Source: Lentisphaerota bacterium
Lineage (GTDB): Bacteria > Verrucomicrobiota > Kiritimatiellia > RFP12 > UBA3636
NCBI GenBank assembly: GCA_012511845.1
Contig: JAAZFF010000362.1
Coordinates: forward strand, 1 to 7,521
Reading direction: 5' to 3'
Length of the DNA stretch: 7,521 nucleotides
Position numbers and translations under genes: made by a program. Position 1 is the first letter of the stretch; the number at the start of each line of letters is the position of its first letter. Shown here one piece after another: positions 1 to 7,222 of the stretch. The notes under the pieces are model-generated. The model did no database searches, had not been told where the DNA came from, and was given only the letters and a program-made list of their open reading frames with translations.

Positions 1-1818
1 CGTTCTTTCTATACAGGCGATGTATGGGTAGAAGCCGTCAGCAATGCCGAAGAAAGCGGATACGTTCCCGGCATATTCAAAATCAGTCGCGATTCGGCAG
101 ATTCTGCCACAACGTTCGATCTTCAGGTCGATTACGCTGTATCGGGCACAGCCGAAGTCGGCAAAAATTACCAGGAGATGTCCGGCACTGTCACCATACC
201 TGCCGGCATGGAGAGCGTAGAGGTCGAAGTAGTGCCTGTAGTAGATGTGCAATCTCGGGAAGTTACCACCATCGTACTTGCCATTCTACCCACAGCATAC
301 TATACCAACCATCTGGCATCCGCCTCATTGGATATAGAGAAGATACAGTTGCCGGAAGGGAAGAACGTCTGGATAGCTCCCGAAGACGGAAAGGCGTCAG
401 ATGCCTCAAACTGGAGCCTTGGCCGCATCCCCACCGAAACAGATACAATCCTGCTCGACTGGTACTCAACAGCAGCCATGACGTGGGACGCCGACACATC
501 AGAAGAACTGCCCGACACTGTTGCAAACTGGATACAGACGGAAGAGTACGATAATACAGTCACCTTCAACACATATAAAACAGGCTCATTCAAAGCCTTC
601 ACTGTCACGGGCGACGCCACACTCTCAGGCGGCTCCTGGAAGCACAGACGCGATGCAGGATCACGTCAAAACAGCCCTGCCGGACTTTTCCTTGTAGTCG
701 AGGGCGATCTTGTAACGGAGGAGAACTTCACATTCGACGGACTTGGCGCCGGCTACGGCAATCAGCGCGGTCCATCCGGTACCACCCATGCCTTTGTCGG
801 TGTATCACACGGCGGACAGGGCGGGTATTCTTCAGAAGGTCCATGCTATGGAAGTTATCTTTATCCCGATGACCTCGGCAGCACCTCTACTTCCACCAGC
901 ACAGGCAACCCCGGCGGCGGGGGATTGTTCAATATCGTTGTAAACGGTACGTTCACACACGACGGCACCATCACCGTAAAGGGAGCTTCCGCTCACAGCT
1001 ATTGCTCACACGCGGGCGGCAGCGTATACATTTCTGCAGGCAGTCTCCTCGGTACGGGAATAATCGATGCCGATTGCGGTGTGCAAGCGGGCAAGCGTCC
1101 GACCGGCGGAGGCGGTCGTATAGCCATCTATACTGATGCCGAATCATATTCAGAATTTACAAACTCTTTCAAGGGTACCATCACAGCAGCCTCCGGCATG
1201 ACGACAGGACCGCAGACAAATGCTGGAGAAATGCAGGCGTTCGGCGCTAACGGTACAATTTACATTGCCTCACTGGACGAAGACGGAGAGCGCACTATGC
1301 GCCTGTATAACCGAGGATTAGCACAAACATCACGCGTTGATGATTACTACAAGGCTGCTGTTATAAGATCGGGAGAAACATGGGAACTCGACAAGCTGAT
1401 CCTCGAGCAGACAGGCCGTGTCGCCGTCTCCTCTGATGGAGTACTGAGCTTACCCTCAAGCGATTCGATAATTTCTGACGGTCACGCCAACAACATGGTT
1501 TGCCTCGACGGCGGCTCAATTGAATTCACTGCCGACGGTGCGGAAAACTTACTTGTCGCCGACGGATTTTCCATCGGTGTGAAGTCGGACACTACGCTCG
1601 TGCAGGGGATCGATATTAACGAAACATGGAACCTCATGTTTATTGCTGATGATATGATTCTTGCAGTCGATCGCCTCTTTAATGAAAAGCGTTGTATACC
1701 TGCCGGAGAATACATCGTAGAGGAAATAAATGACTGGGCAGATGCTGCCGTAGCCACAGGTGAGGGCACAGTAATAGTCCTCCGTGATCAGGCGGGCACG
1801 GTGTTGCGTATAAGGTAG
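1..1818 (+). CDS. Large secreted surface protein, C-terminal part: Calx-beta domain plus Gly-rich beta-helix-like region (5' end outside window)
   Basis: The frame is open from base 1 to a TAG at 1816-1818, giving 605 visible residues, so the true start lies to the left. Residues about 1-95 match a Calx-beta domain: the features VWVEAVSNAEESG, GIFKISRDS, VSGTAEVGKNY, then SGTVTIPAGMESVEVEVVPV are in the usual order. Residues about 125-210 (NWSLGRIPTETDTILLDW, then T/V-alternating strands) resemble the start of autotransporter-type passenger repeats. Residues 240-375 are rich in Gly, Ser, Thr and His, with HGGQGG, a GSTSTSTSTG low-complexity linker, NPGGGG and TGGGGRIAIY. They alternate with beta-strand rungs such as IVVNGTFTHDGTITVKG. 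The rest is beta-rich, and the protein ends in hydrophobic strands (GTVIVLRDQAGTVLRIR). No transmembrane anchor, LPXTG, PEP-CTERM or beta-barrel end is visible. Calx-beta domains are known to bind calcium in adhesins; adhesion or matrix function here is inference. It converges on the - strand operon. Confidence 0.8.
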   Translation, partial: RSFYTGDVWVEAVSNAEESGYVPGIFKISRDSADSATTFDLQVDYAVSGTAEVGKNYQEMSGTVTIPAGMESVEVEVVPVVDVQSREVTTIVLAILPTAYYTNHLASASLDIEKIQLPEGKNVWIAPEDGKASDASNWSLGRIPTETDTILLDWYSTAAMTWDADTSEELPDTVANWIQTEEYDNTVTFNTYKTGSFKAFTVTGDATLSGGSWKHRRDAGSRQNSPAGLFLVVEGDLVTEENFTFDGLGAGYGNQRGPSGTTHAFVGVSHGGQGGYSSEGPCYGSYLYPDDLGSTSTSTSTGNPGGGGLFNIVVNGTFTHDGTITVKGASAHSYCSHAGGSVYISAGSLLGTGIIDADCGVQAGKRPTGGGGRIAIYTDAESYSEFTNSFKGTITAASGMTTGPQTNAGEMQAFGANGTIYIASLDEDGERTMRLYNRGLAQTSRVDDYYKAAVIRSGETWELDKLILEQTGRVAVSSDGVLSLPSSDSIISDGHANNMVCLDGGSIEFTADGAENLLVADGFSIGVKSDTTLVQGIDINETWNLMFIADDMILAVDRLFNEKRCIPAGEYIVEEINDWADAAVATGEGTVIVLRDQAGTVLRIR

Positions 1819-1874
1819 AATGGTCAGTGGCTGAGGAAAGTGGGTGAATGCGGACGAGCCGGGAGAAGGGCGCC
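1819..1874. other. Convergent intergenic gap, no clear terminator
   Basis: These 56 nt separate the stop of the surface-protein gene from the stop of the ABC ATPase gene. I looked for a stem followed by a T-run on either strand and saw none. The only symmetric element is the 10-bp perfect palindrome AGGGCGCCCT (1867-1876), which overlaps the ATPase stop codon, has no loop and has no T-tract. TCAG-TGG-CTGA (about 1823-1833) could form only a 4-bp stem. Termination is therefore either Rho-dependent or lies within the opposing gene. Confidence 0.5.
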
Positions 1875-2729
1875 CTACCTTCGGCACTGGTCCGACTTAT
1901 CGGGTCCCTTGAATGCTTCCAATGAGCGCGATACATCAGGCACAGCAGCCACAAGGGCACGTGTAAATTCAGCAGCCGGGTTTGAAAAAAGTTCTCGAGG
2001 ATCTCCCTGCTCCACGATAATACCGGAATCCATAACGATTGCATGGTCGCACAAGTTGCGCACTACTGCAAGGTCGTGGGCTATAAAAATCATGGTCAGC
2101 CCCGTCCGTTCGAGCAAGCGATGCAGCATTTTCAGCATCTGTGCCTGAACTGCCACATCGAGGGCGGAAACAGGTTCATCGGCAATCAACAGGCGGGGTT
2201 TTACAGCAAGAGCCCGGGCTATACCTACACGTTGGCGCTGACCGCCGCTGATCTCATGCGGAAAGCGAGTAGCAAGGTCCGGAGTAAGTTCCACCATGTC
2301 GAGAAGTTCCAACACTTTGATATTTATCTGTGCCTTGTCCGTAAACTCCTTACGTCTGTGAAACTTCAATACTTCCGCCAAAACACTTCCGATCCTCATG
2401 CGGGGATTCAGTGCTCCCAGGGTATCTTGAAAAACCATTTGTATTTCGCGATATGAATTGTTTCTGTTTTTATCATCCTTGCTGAACAAGTCGTGTCCCT
2501 CAAAGAGGATTCTTCCAGACAATGGGGTTTGCAACCCCACTATGGTTTTTGCAATTGTGGTTTTACCGCATCCGCTGCCGCCTACGATACCGACTGACTG
2601 ACCGGTTTGTACAGAAAAAGACACCCCATTAACTGCCCGTTTTGGGGGGCGTCCCTTGTATTCAACAACGAGGTTTTCAACTTCAAGCAAGGGCAGGGAT
2701 GATTGTGTTTTTGGACCCTTTTCTACCAT
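1875..2729 (-). CDS. Peptide-type (OppF/DppF-like) ABC transporter ATP-binding protein, orphan
   Basis: This 284-residue cytoplasmic ATPase would power import through a membrane ABC transporter. All nucleotide-binding motifs are intact: Walker A GGSGCGKT (50-57, Lys56), Q-loop Gln101 in QMVFQD, signature SGGQRQR (161-167), Walker B LLIADEP with catalytic Glu185, D-loop SALD (188-191) and H-loop His218 in IAHD. The QMVFQDTLGALNPRM stretch and the NPAAEFTRALVAAVP end (250-264) are typical of the oligopeptide/dipeptide/nickel subfamily. That end corresponds to the family's HPYTRALL segment. Typical OppF/DppF proteins run to about 320-335 residues, so the C-terminal extension is short. No permease, second ATPase or binding protein is in the window, so substrate and partners are unknown. 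The ATG at 2729 overlaps the preceding gene by 7 nt and follows GGAG with a 5-nt spacer. It could serve murein-peptide uptake, but that rests only on context. Confidence 0.93.
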   Translation of the reverse strand: MVEKGPKTQSSLPLLEVENLVVEYKGRPPKRAVNGVSFSVQTGQSVGIVGGSGCGKTTIAKTIVGLQTPLSGRILFEGHDLFSKDDKNRNNSYREIQMVFQDTLGALNPRMRIGSVLAEVLKFHRRKEFTDKAQINIKVLELLDMVELTPDLATRFPHEISGGQRQRVGIARALAVKPRLLIADEPVSALDVAVQAQMLKMLHRLLERTGLTMIFIAHDLAVVRNLCDHAIVMDSGIIVEQGDPRELFSNPAAEFTRALVAAVPDVSRSLEAFKGPDKSDQCRR

Positions 2730-3529
2730 TCAAACTCCATGCCATCGTATGCCGGCTCTATGTCAGGCGGAAGTCGCTTTATAATATCTGCATGCAATAA
2801 ATCGTGTCCGATATGTGTAAGTATGCCGCGTTTGACACGGCTGCGGCTGAGCGCTTCTATAGAATCCGTTATTGTTAAATGGCTTTTATGCGGACGATCG
2901 CGTAGCCCGTCGAGCATAACGCATTCCGCCTCCATCATAAAGTTTACAAAATCTTCTTCAACCTTGCTGCAATCCGGGGCGTATATGAAACTGCGACCTT
3001 CGCACGTAATTTTAAAGGCAGTAGAGTTTGTCGGACCATGCGGCACAATCAGTGAAGAAACAGTAAACGGTCCGATCTGCACTGCTTCATCTCCGATCTC
3101 TATAAAGTCCATTTGAGGTCTGTACAGTTCGCTTTGCAGCGGACACGGGGAGAAGATATATCCAAACATGTTGCTCACTCCCTTAAGGGTGAAATTACGT
3201 CCGTAAGCAGGAATGCGGCATTGTTGAATTGTGTTGAAGCGGCGCAGCTCATCTAATCCCAGCAGATGATCTGCATGAGCATGTGTTATGAGGAGAGCAT
3301 CAATTCTTTCGATCTCAAACCTTAATGCCTGCTGTCGAAAATCTGCAGATACATCAAGTTGCAGCGAAAAGCCGCGCCATCGTACGTGTACACCGGAGCG
3401 GAGACGTGAGTCCTTTGGATCAGCAGACGTGCAAACAGGGCACCTGCATCCGATCAGCGGAACGCCTGTAGAAGTACCGGAGCCGAGGATAAGGGCACGG
3501 GGCTTGTCGCTCATCGTCATGCTTGTCAC
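2723..3529 (-). CDS. PhnP-like metallo-beta-lactamase-fold metal-dependent hydrolase
   Basis: A 268-residue, probably cytoplasmic enzyme with a complete MBL metal site. It shows HAHADH (His83, His85, Asp87, His88), His164 in VPHGPTNST, Asp186 in YAPDCSK and His239 in LTHIGHD. Near the N terminus LGSGTSTGVPLIGC is followed by CRCPVC, a CxCxxC cluster (Cys28, Cys30, Cys33). The HKSHLTI segment (214-220) is also family-typical. This layout matches PhnP, a phosphodiesterase acting on 5-phosphoribosyl 1,2-cyclic phosphate, in which a CxCxxC cluster is known as a structural zinc site. No phosphonate genes are nearby, so the substrate here may differ. The start is GTG at 3529, sharing GTGA with the ftsW stop and preceded by GGAAGG. 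ATG codons at 3520 and 3514 are alternatives that would remove only 3 or 5 residues. No signal peptide is seen. Family assignment is firm; the reaction is not. Confidence 0.88.
   Translation of the reverse strand: MTSMTMSDKPRALILGSGTSTGVPLIGCRCPVCTSADPKDSRLRSGVHVRWRGFSLQLDVSADFRQQALRFEIERIDALLITHAHADHLLGLDELRRFNTIQQCRIPAYGRNFTLKGVSNMFGYIFSPCPLQSELYRPQMDFIEIGDEAVQIGPFTVSSLIVPHGPTNSTAFKITCEGRSFIYAPDCSKVEEDFVNFMMEAECVMLDGLRDRPHKSHLTITDSIEALSRSRVKRGILTHIGHDLLHADIIKRLPPDIEPAYDGMEFEW
2735..2738 (-). promoter_or_regulatory. Ribosome binding site of the ABC ATPase gene
   Basis: On the - strand GGAG lies 5 nt before the ATG at 2729, inside the last codons of the upstream hydrolase gene. With the 7-nt overlap this supports the chosen start and coupled translation. 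Confidence 0.6.
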
Positions 3530-4695
3530 GACACCCAGACCTTCCGCTCAATATTATCGGTATAATTTCTTTTTCTGCCGTGTTGCCGTACGGGGCACCT
3601 CCATCCTGTTGCCAGGAGGAAACCAACCGCTATCAGGGAACTGACCAGGCTGCTTCCCCCATAGCTCAAAAATGGCAATGCCAGACCTTTTGTGGGGAGA
3701 AGTCCCGTTACAACCCCAAGATTAACGCCGGCACTCATCGACAGGTGCATCGTCATGCCAAACGCCAGAAGTCTGGTAAACGGCGACGGGGCACGAATTG
3801 CTATCATGAGACCGCACCACATAAACGCCAGGAAGAGGACAATACATGCAATTGATGCAATAAAACCAAGTTCTTCAGAGATCATTGCAAACACAAAATC
3901 TGTGTGATTTTCCGGAAGATAATATTGTTTGAAAACGCTTTTTCCGAAACCGACGCCATAAAGTCTGCCCGAAGCTATAGCACTGAGAGATTGAGTAAGC
4001 TGGTAGGAGTCTCCGTCGGTAGTTTGGCTTGTTTTATCAGAGTTTAAACGCAACACCGATGTTACCCTGGCTCGCCGCACCGGGTCATGCGCTATTAGTA
4101 TGGATAACCCAATGAGTGCGATTGCAACAAAAGGCATTATGTGACGTATGCGGAAACCGGCAGTCAGCATAATAGTGAGATTTACAGCACCTAGCATTAC
4201 AACAGAGCCAAAATCAGGTTGTGACAGAAAACCCAGTGCAATGATCCCGAGAACTATTATGGGGATGAGGGCTCCCTGTTTAAAACTGCTGTTCAAACAT
4301 CCGGGTCTGCTTTGCCACCACGCCATAAGCAATATTGCCAGAAGCTTGACAAACTCCGAGGGCTGGATAGATACGCCCTTCATGCTTATCCACCTTGCTG
4401 ATCCTTTTGTGCTTTTTCCGAAACCGGGGATATGGACTGAAACAAGCGAAATCAGAATAGCAATGCATAGCAGCACTATAATCTCTTTTTTAGTCCAAAA
4501 TTCCGGATCAACAACAGCAACAATGATGCAGCACAATAATGCTATTAAAAAATATGTTGTCTGCTGAAGTAAAAAGTGATGGGGATTCCCGACTAGAGTT
4601 TCACCTTGTACATTGCTTATACTGGCTTGCACGGCTATTCCAAAGCCGGCAAGCCCTAATACTATCAGCGACAAAATTGCGGTCGCCCATTTCAT
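3526..4695 (-). CDS. ftsW: FtsW/RodA/SpoVE-family peptidoglycan glycosyltransferase, probably FtsW
   Basis: A 389-residue polytopic inner-membrane protein with about ten hydrophobic segments (roughly 4-24, 41-63, 70-88, 113-127, 141-158, 163-180, 184-202, 279-300, 307-330, 344-363). SEDS proteins polymerise lipid II into glycan strands with a partner class B penicillin-binding protein; FtsW does so at the septum. Hallmarks are KGSARWI (97-103), QPSEFVK (111-117), QPDFGS (159-164), GVGFGKS in the large outer loop, ENHTDFVFA with the expected catalytic Asp266, SEELGF (273-278) and the signature PFLSYGGSSL (341-350). Size is normal. RodA shares these motifs; the choice of FtsW rests on murD lying two genes upstream. 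No partner PBP is in the window. The ATG at 4695 follows GAGG with a rather short 4-nt spacer. The gap from the LysM gene is 20 nt, and the stop overlaps the next gene by 4 nt. Confidence 0.92.
   Translation of the reverse strand: MKWATAILSLIVLGLAGFGIAVQASISNVQGETLVGNPHHFLLQQTTYFLIALLCCIIVAVVDPEFWTKKEIIVLLCIAILISLVSVHIPGFGKSTKGSARWISMKGVSIQPSEFVKLLAILLMAWWQSRPGCLNSSFKQGALIPIIVLGIIALGFLSQPDFGSVVMLGAVNLTIMLTAGFRIRHIMPFVAIALIGLSILIAHDPVRRARVTSVLRLNSDKTSQTTDGDSYQLTQSLSAIASGRLYGVGFGKSVFKQYYLPENHTDFVFAMISEELGFIASIACIVLFLAFMWCGLMIAIRAPSPFTRLLAFGMTMHLSMSAGVNLGVVTGLLPTKGLALPFLSYGGSSLVSSLIAVGFLLATGWRCPVRQHGRKRNYTDNIERKVWVS
3540..3545 (-). promoter_or_regulatory. Putative ribosome binding site supporting the GTG start of the MBL hydrolase
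   Basis: GGAAGG on the - strand sits 10 nt before the GTG at 3529 and 19 or more nt before the alternative ATGs. This favours the GTG, which also gives the common 4-nt stop/start overlap with the upstream gene. The spacing is slightly long. Confidence 0.4.
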
Positions 4696-4715
4696 TGTTC
4701 CTCAGATCAGGAAAC

Positions 4716-5822
4716 TTACTTGTTTTTTACGGGAACTTTGACAGTAGTGCCGACGGGAATTGTTGACCCGGAAAAGTTGTTGATCCGGCGGATATCGCTT
4801 GGGCTGGCACCAAACTTTGTAGTCAAGGTATAGATATCCTCATTTTCCTGCATCGTGTATTCGATAAAGCTTGTTGCATCCTCTGCTTTTGGCTCTTTGT
4901 CATTGGCTTCTTGTTTCAGATCAATAAGAGTTTTCGACATGTCTGAATGAATCGTTTGATCGAGCAGGGCCTCCAGGGTTTCATCGGTTTCAGGAGTTTC
5001 AATGGAGGGAACGAGCTGCGTGTCAGTTTCCAGCTTTTTATTTTCATCAACTGGTGTAATGACTCTGGTTGGCTTTGCTGTACGTGCAGGAGTATTTCCA
5101 GCACCGGGTATAACAAGTTTCTGCCCGACACGAACGATGTTAGGATCCTTGATGGAGTTGGCAGCTATAAGATCGCTAAGCTTTACACCATGCTTCTGGG
5201 CTATCCCTCCAAGTGTATCTCCCGATGCCACTACGTACTCACCCGCCTTGACTGCTGCAGTTGTACGTCCGGGTGCCAGCGGTTTTCCGCCGGAGACTAC
5301 CTTCAGCTTCTGGCCGACCTTTATAAGGTTCGGGTTAGCAAGGTTGTTGAGCTTTACAAATTCTGCCCTGGTCATTCCGTGGCTGTTGGCTATATGCCCG
5401 GCAGTGTCACCTGCTTTTACAGTGTATATGGTGTATTTCCCGTCTGCTGTTGTGCTCTCCAGAGTTTTAGTCTCCGGTACACTTGTTTTTGCCGGAGGGG
5501 TGTATGGTTTGCTTGTTCTAGTGAGACCGGGATACTGTATTTTAGTATCATCGTCGTTGTAAGTAATTCTATCAGGGTATGTGCCCGGTCTTCCTACTTG
5601 TTCAACCGGTACAGGGACGATTTTCTCCGTAGTTTCCACCTGTGTGGTACCTACTTCAACAACTACCGTTTCTTTAGGAGTTACAGGGGCACGATCCCCG
5701 CGCCCGAATGTTGTACGCTCCTGGTCTGAATATGGGTTGTACGTTTGACATCCCTGAATTATGACTACCGCGACTGCGAGTGCGCTTGTCGATAATATAA
5801 CACGCAGTAAAGAGTTTTTCAT
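4716..5822 (-). CDS. Triple-LysM lipoprotein, putative peptidoglycan-binding envelope protein
   Basis: 368 residues. The N terminus is a lipoprotein signal: basic start MKNSLLR, a hydrophobic core, then a lipobox VIIQGC with Cys25 as the lipidation site. The +2 residue is Gln rather than Asp, which in enterobacterial rules favours the outer membrane. A Pro/Thr/Val-rich linker (about 31-130) follows. LysM1 (about 132-175, YTVKAGDT through VGQKLKV) and LysM2 (about 196-238, YVVASGDT through VGQKLVIP) are clear. A third, more divergent LysM (about 321-365, YTMQENEDIYTLTTKFG through VGTTVKVPV) follows an acidic linker (258-318). LysM domains bind GlcNAc-containing glycans, chiefly peptidoglycan. 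No hydrolase domain (peptidase M23, amidase or NlpC) is present, so it is likely a tether or a cofactor for wall enzymes. Lying between murD and ftsW, it may act in division; that is inference. The ATG at 5822 has GGAG 7 nt upstream. Confidence 0.9.
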   Translation of the reverse strand: MKNSLLRVILSTSALAVAVVIIQGCQTYNPYSDQERTTFGRGDRAPVTPKETVVVEVGTTQVETTEKIVPVPVEQVGRPGTYPDRITYNDDDTKIQYPGLTRTSKPYTPPAKTSVPETKTLESTTADGKYTIYTVKAGDTAGHIANSHGMTRAEFVKLNNLANPNLIKVGQKLKVVSGGKPLAPGRTTAAVKAGEYVVASGDTLGGIAQKHGVKLSDLIAANSIKDPNIVRVGQKLVIPGAGNTPARTAKPTRVITPVDENKKLETDTQLVPSIETPETDETLEALLDQTIHSDMSKTLIDLKQEANDKEPKAEDATSFIEYTMQENEDIYTLTTKFGASPSDIRRINNFSGSTIPVGTTVKVPVKNK

Positions 5823-5829
5823 TTTTATG

Positions 5830-5833
5830 CTCC
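5830..5833 (-). promoter_or_regulatory. Ribosome binding site of the LysM lipoprotein gene
   Basis: GGAG on the - strand is 7 nt before the ATG at 5822, within the 35-nt gap after murD. It places the start directly ahead of a complete lipoprotein signal peptide. Confidence 0.6.
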
Positions 5834-5857
5834 GTTTTGATCTTGTTTTATGCGGTA

Positions 5858-7219
5858 TCAGCCGCGTTTTGTTTTTAATTTTCTCACAAGGTTTGTAAAA
5901 GTATCGCCCCTCTGAGTATAATCTTTAAACTGGTCGAAACTCGCCGCCCCGGGTGACAATAGAATCGTCCCCCCGTTTGAGGCATCCATATGCGCAGCCG
6001 ATACTGCCTTGTCAAGAGTACCGCAGCGTTCCACAGGCAACTCTGCGCCCCAAGCCAAAGACATCTCGTCCATGCATTCGCCTATAAGATAAACTTTTTT
6101 GACCCCAAATGTCACGATCTCTTTTACATCAATTTCAATTTTGCCTTTAAGTCTCCCCCCGGCAATAAGATATACAGGGGGAGCCGACATGCGTACTGCT
6201 GCTGCAAGTGATGAAAAGCTCGTTGATTTAGAATCGTTCACAAATCTTGTTCCATCGATAATGCCAACAAACTGCATTCTGTGGGGCAGGGGTTCGTATC
6301 TCGCAAAGGCTCGTTCTATGGCATCTTTGCTTAAACCTTCATTGTGAAGAATAGCACACGCTGCTGCTGCTGCCGGACCGTGAACCTCATGATCGAAATA
6401 GCTTCTTCCTATACTTGCACGAAAGCTTCCATCTCTGTTTTCCACAGCGCCCGCTCTCCAGCGCCACTGTGCGTCAGCACCGCGTCCGAAAGTAATGGCA
6501 TCCCTGCCATATATTTTCCGATAGCTTTCCAAAAGTCCGTAAGGATCTTCTGATGGAGCGGGCAGCAATACGAGTTTATCCGGCTCCATATTGCGAAACA
6601 TCGCCAGCTTTATATTTCGGTAATTCTCCATCGTGCCATGCCGGTCCAGATGGTCGGGGTACAGATTGAGGATAGCCGCTGTTTCCGGCTTGAAAATATT
6701 GCCCATCGTTTCGAGCTGAAACGAGCTGCATTCAGCAACAGCCGTATCAGGCTTAAACTGCATCCCTGCTATTTCCGTCAATGCTATGCCGTAGTTGGCA
6801 CAGGGAAGGGCTTTCCTGCCGTTCATCGACAAGGCATCTGCGATTAATTTGACAATCGAGCTTTTTCCCTTGCTGCCGGATATTGCAATTATTTTGGAAG
6901 ATAAAAACCTAGCTCCCGTTTCCAGTTCCCCGGTAATTGCAATTCCGGCTTTCCTGCATATATCCGCTTCCGGGCTTGAAACAGGTATCCCGGGGCTTAA
7001 ATAAGCAACAGAATCGCCGCATGCCTGCGACACAAAAATCTTTGCAGCTTTTACGGGATCACCGTCGAGAATTACAGCTCCGGACTCCTTCAGCGCAACT
7101 GCTGCCGTGCTGTCAGCTCCTTCTGGGCAATAAACGCTTACAGCAACACCATGCTTCAGGAGTAATTCTGCAGCAGATCTGCCGCTGATTCCCGTGCCGA
7201 AAATTATGGCTTTTTTCAT
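5858..7219 (-). CDS. murD: UDP-N-acetylmuramoyl-L-alanine--D-glutamate ligase (MurD)
   Basis: A 453-residue cytoplasmic Mur ligase that adds D-glutamate to UDP-MurNAc-L-Ala with ATP; the size is normal for MurD. The N-terminal domain has a Rossmann-like GTGISGRSAAELL (8-20) and SPGIP (75-79). The central ATPase domain has P-loop GSKGKSS (115-121, Lys119), ECSSFQLE (163-170), NLYPDHLDRHG (185-195), and Lys204 in NIKLAMF at the place of the carbamylated lysine of E. coli MurD. The C-terminal domain has LPHRMQFV (311-318), FVNDSKSTS (326-334), AGGRLKG (353-359) and the diagnostic LLSPGAASFDQF...RGD run (420-438). Variants from the usual GSNGKST and NDSKATN are conservative. Only 3 nt separate it from the upstream stop, and the sequence before the ATG at 7219 has no good Shine-Dalgarno site (only AGG about 2 nt away). 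Translation probably depends on ribosomes finishing the upstream gene. Confidence 0.96.
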   Translation of the reverse strand: MKKAIIFGTGISGRSAAELLLKHGVAVSVYCPEGADSTAAVALKESGAVILDGDPVKAAKIFVSQACGDSVAYLSPGIPVSSPEADICRKAGIAITGELETGARFLSSKIIAISGSKGKSSIVKLIADALSMNGRKALPCANYGIALTEIAGMQFKPDTAVAECSSFQLETMGNIFKPETAAILNLYPDHLDRHGTMENYRNIKLAMFRNMEPDKLVLLPAPSEDPYGLLESYRKIYGRDAITFGRGADAQWRWRAGAVENRDGSFRASIGRSYFDHEVHGPAAAAACAILHNEGLSKDAIERAFARYEPLPHRMQFVGIIDGTRFVNDSKSTSFSSLAAAVRMSAPPVYLIAGGRLKGKIEIDVKEIVTFGVKKVYLIGECMDEMSLAWGAELPVERCGTLDKAVSAAHMDASNGGTILLSPGAASFDQFKDYTQRGDTFTNLVRKLKTKRG

Positions 7220-7222
7220 TAC

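Noticed and set aside
24..554. A 176-codon + strand frame rich in Arg, His and Ser
   Set aside because: It overlaps the Calx-beta coding frame, has shadow-frame composition and no domain features.
878..925. Short Ser/Thr alternation (GSTSTSTSTG) as a DNA repeat or phase-variation tract
   Set aside because: The codons vary (agc acc tct act tcc acc agc aca), so it is a low-complexity protein linker and not a DNA tandem repeat prone to slippage.
1867..1876. Perfect palindrome AGGGCGCCCT as a terminator or operator
   Set aside because: It has no loop and no T-tract, and a 10-bp GC-rich palindrome overlapping a stop codon can occur by chance.
1840..2456. Two + strand open frames opposite the ABC ATPase
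   Set aside because: They lie antisense to intact Walker A, signature and Walker B coding sequence and have no domain of their own.
3526..4695. RodA rather than FtsW
   Set aside because: The motifs are shared, but murD two genes upstream favours the division paralogue; no mreB, mreC or mrdA-type gene is nearby.
4947..5729. Open frames of 260 and 186 codons antisense to the LysM lipoprotein gene
   Set aside because: The opposite strand has a clear lipoprotein signal and LysM domains with a good ribosome site. The antisense products are Cys/Ser-rich or Val/Phe-rich with no recognisable domain, so they are byproducts of codon bias.
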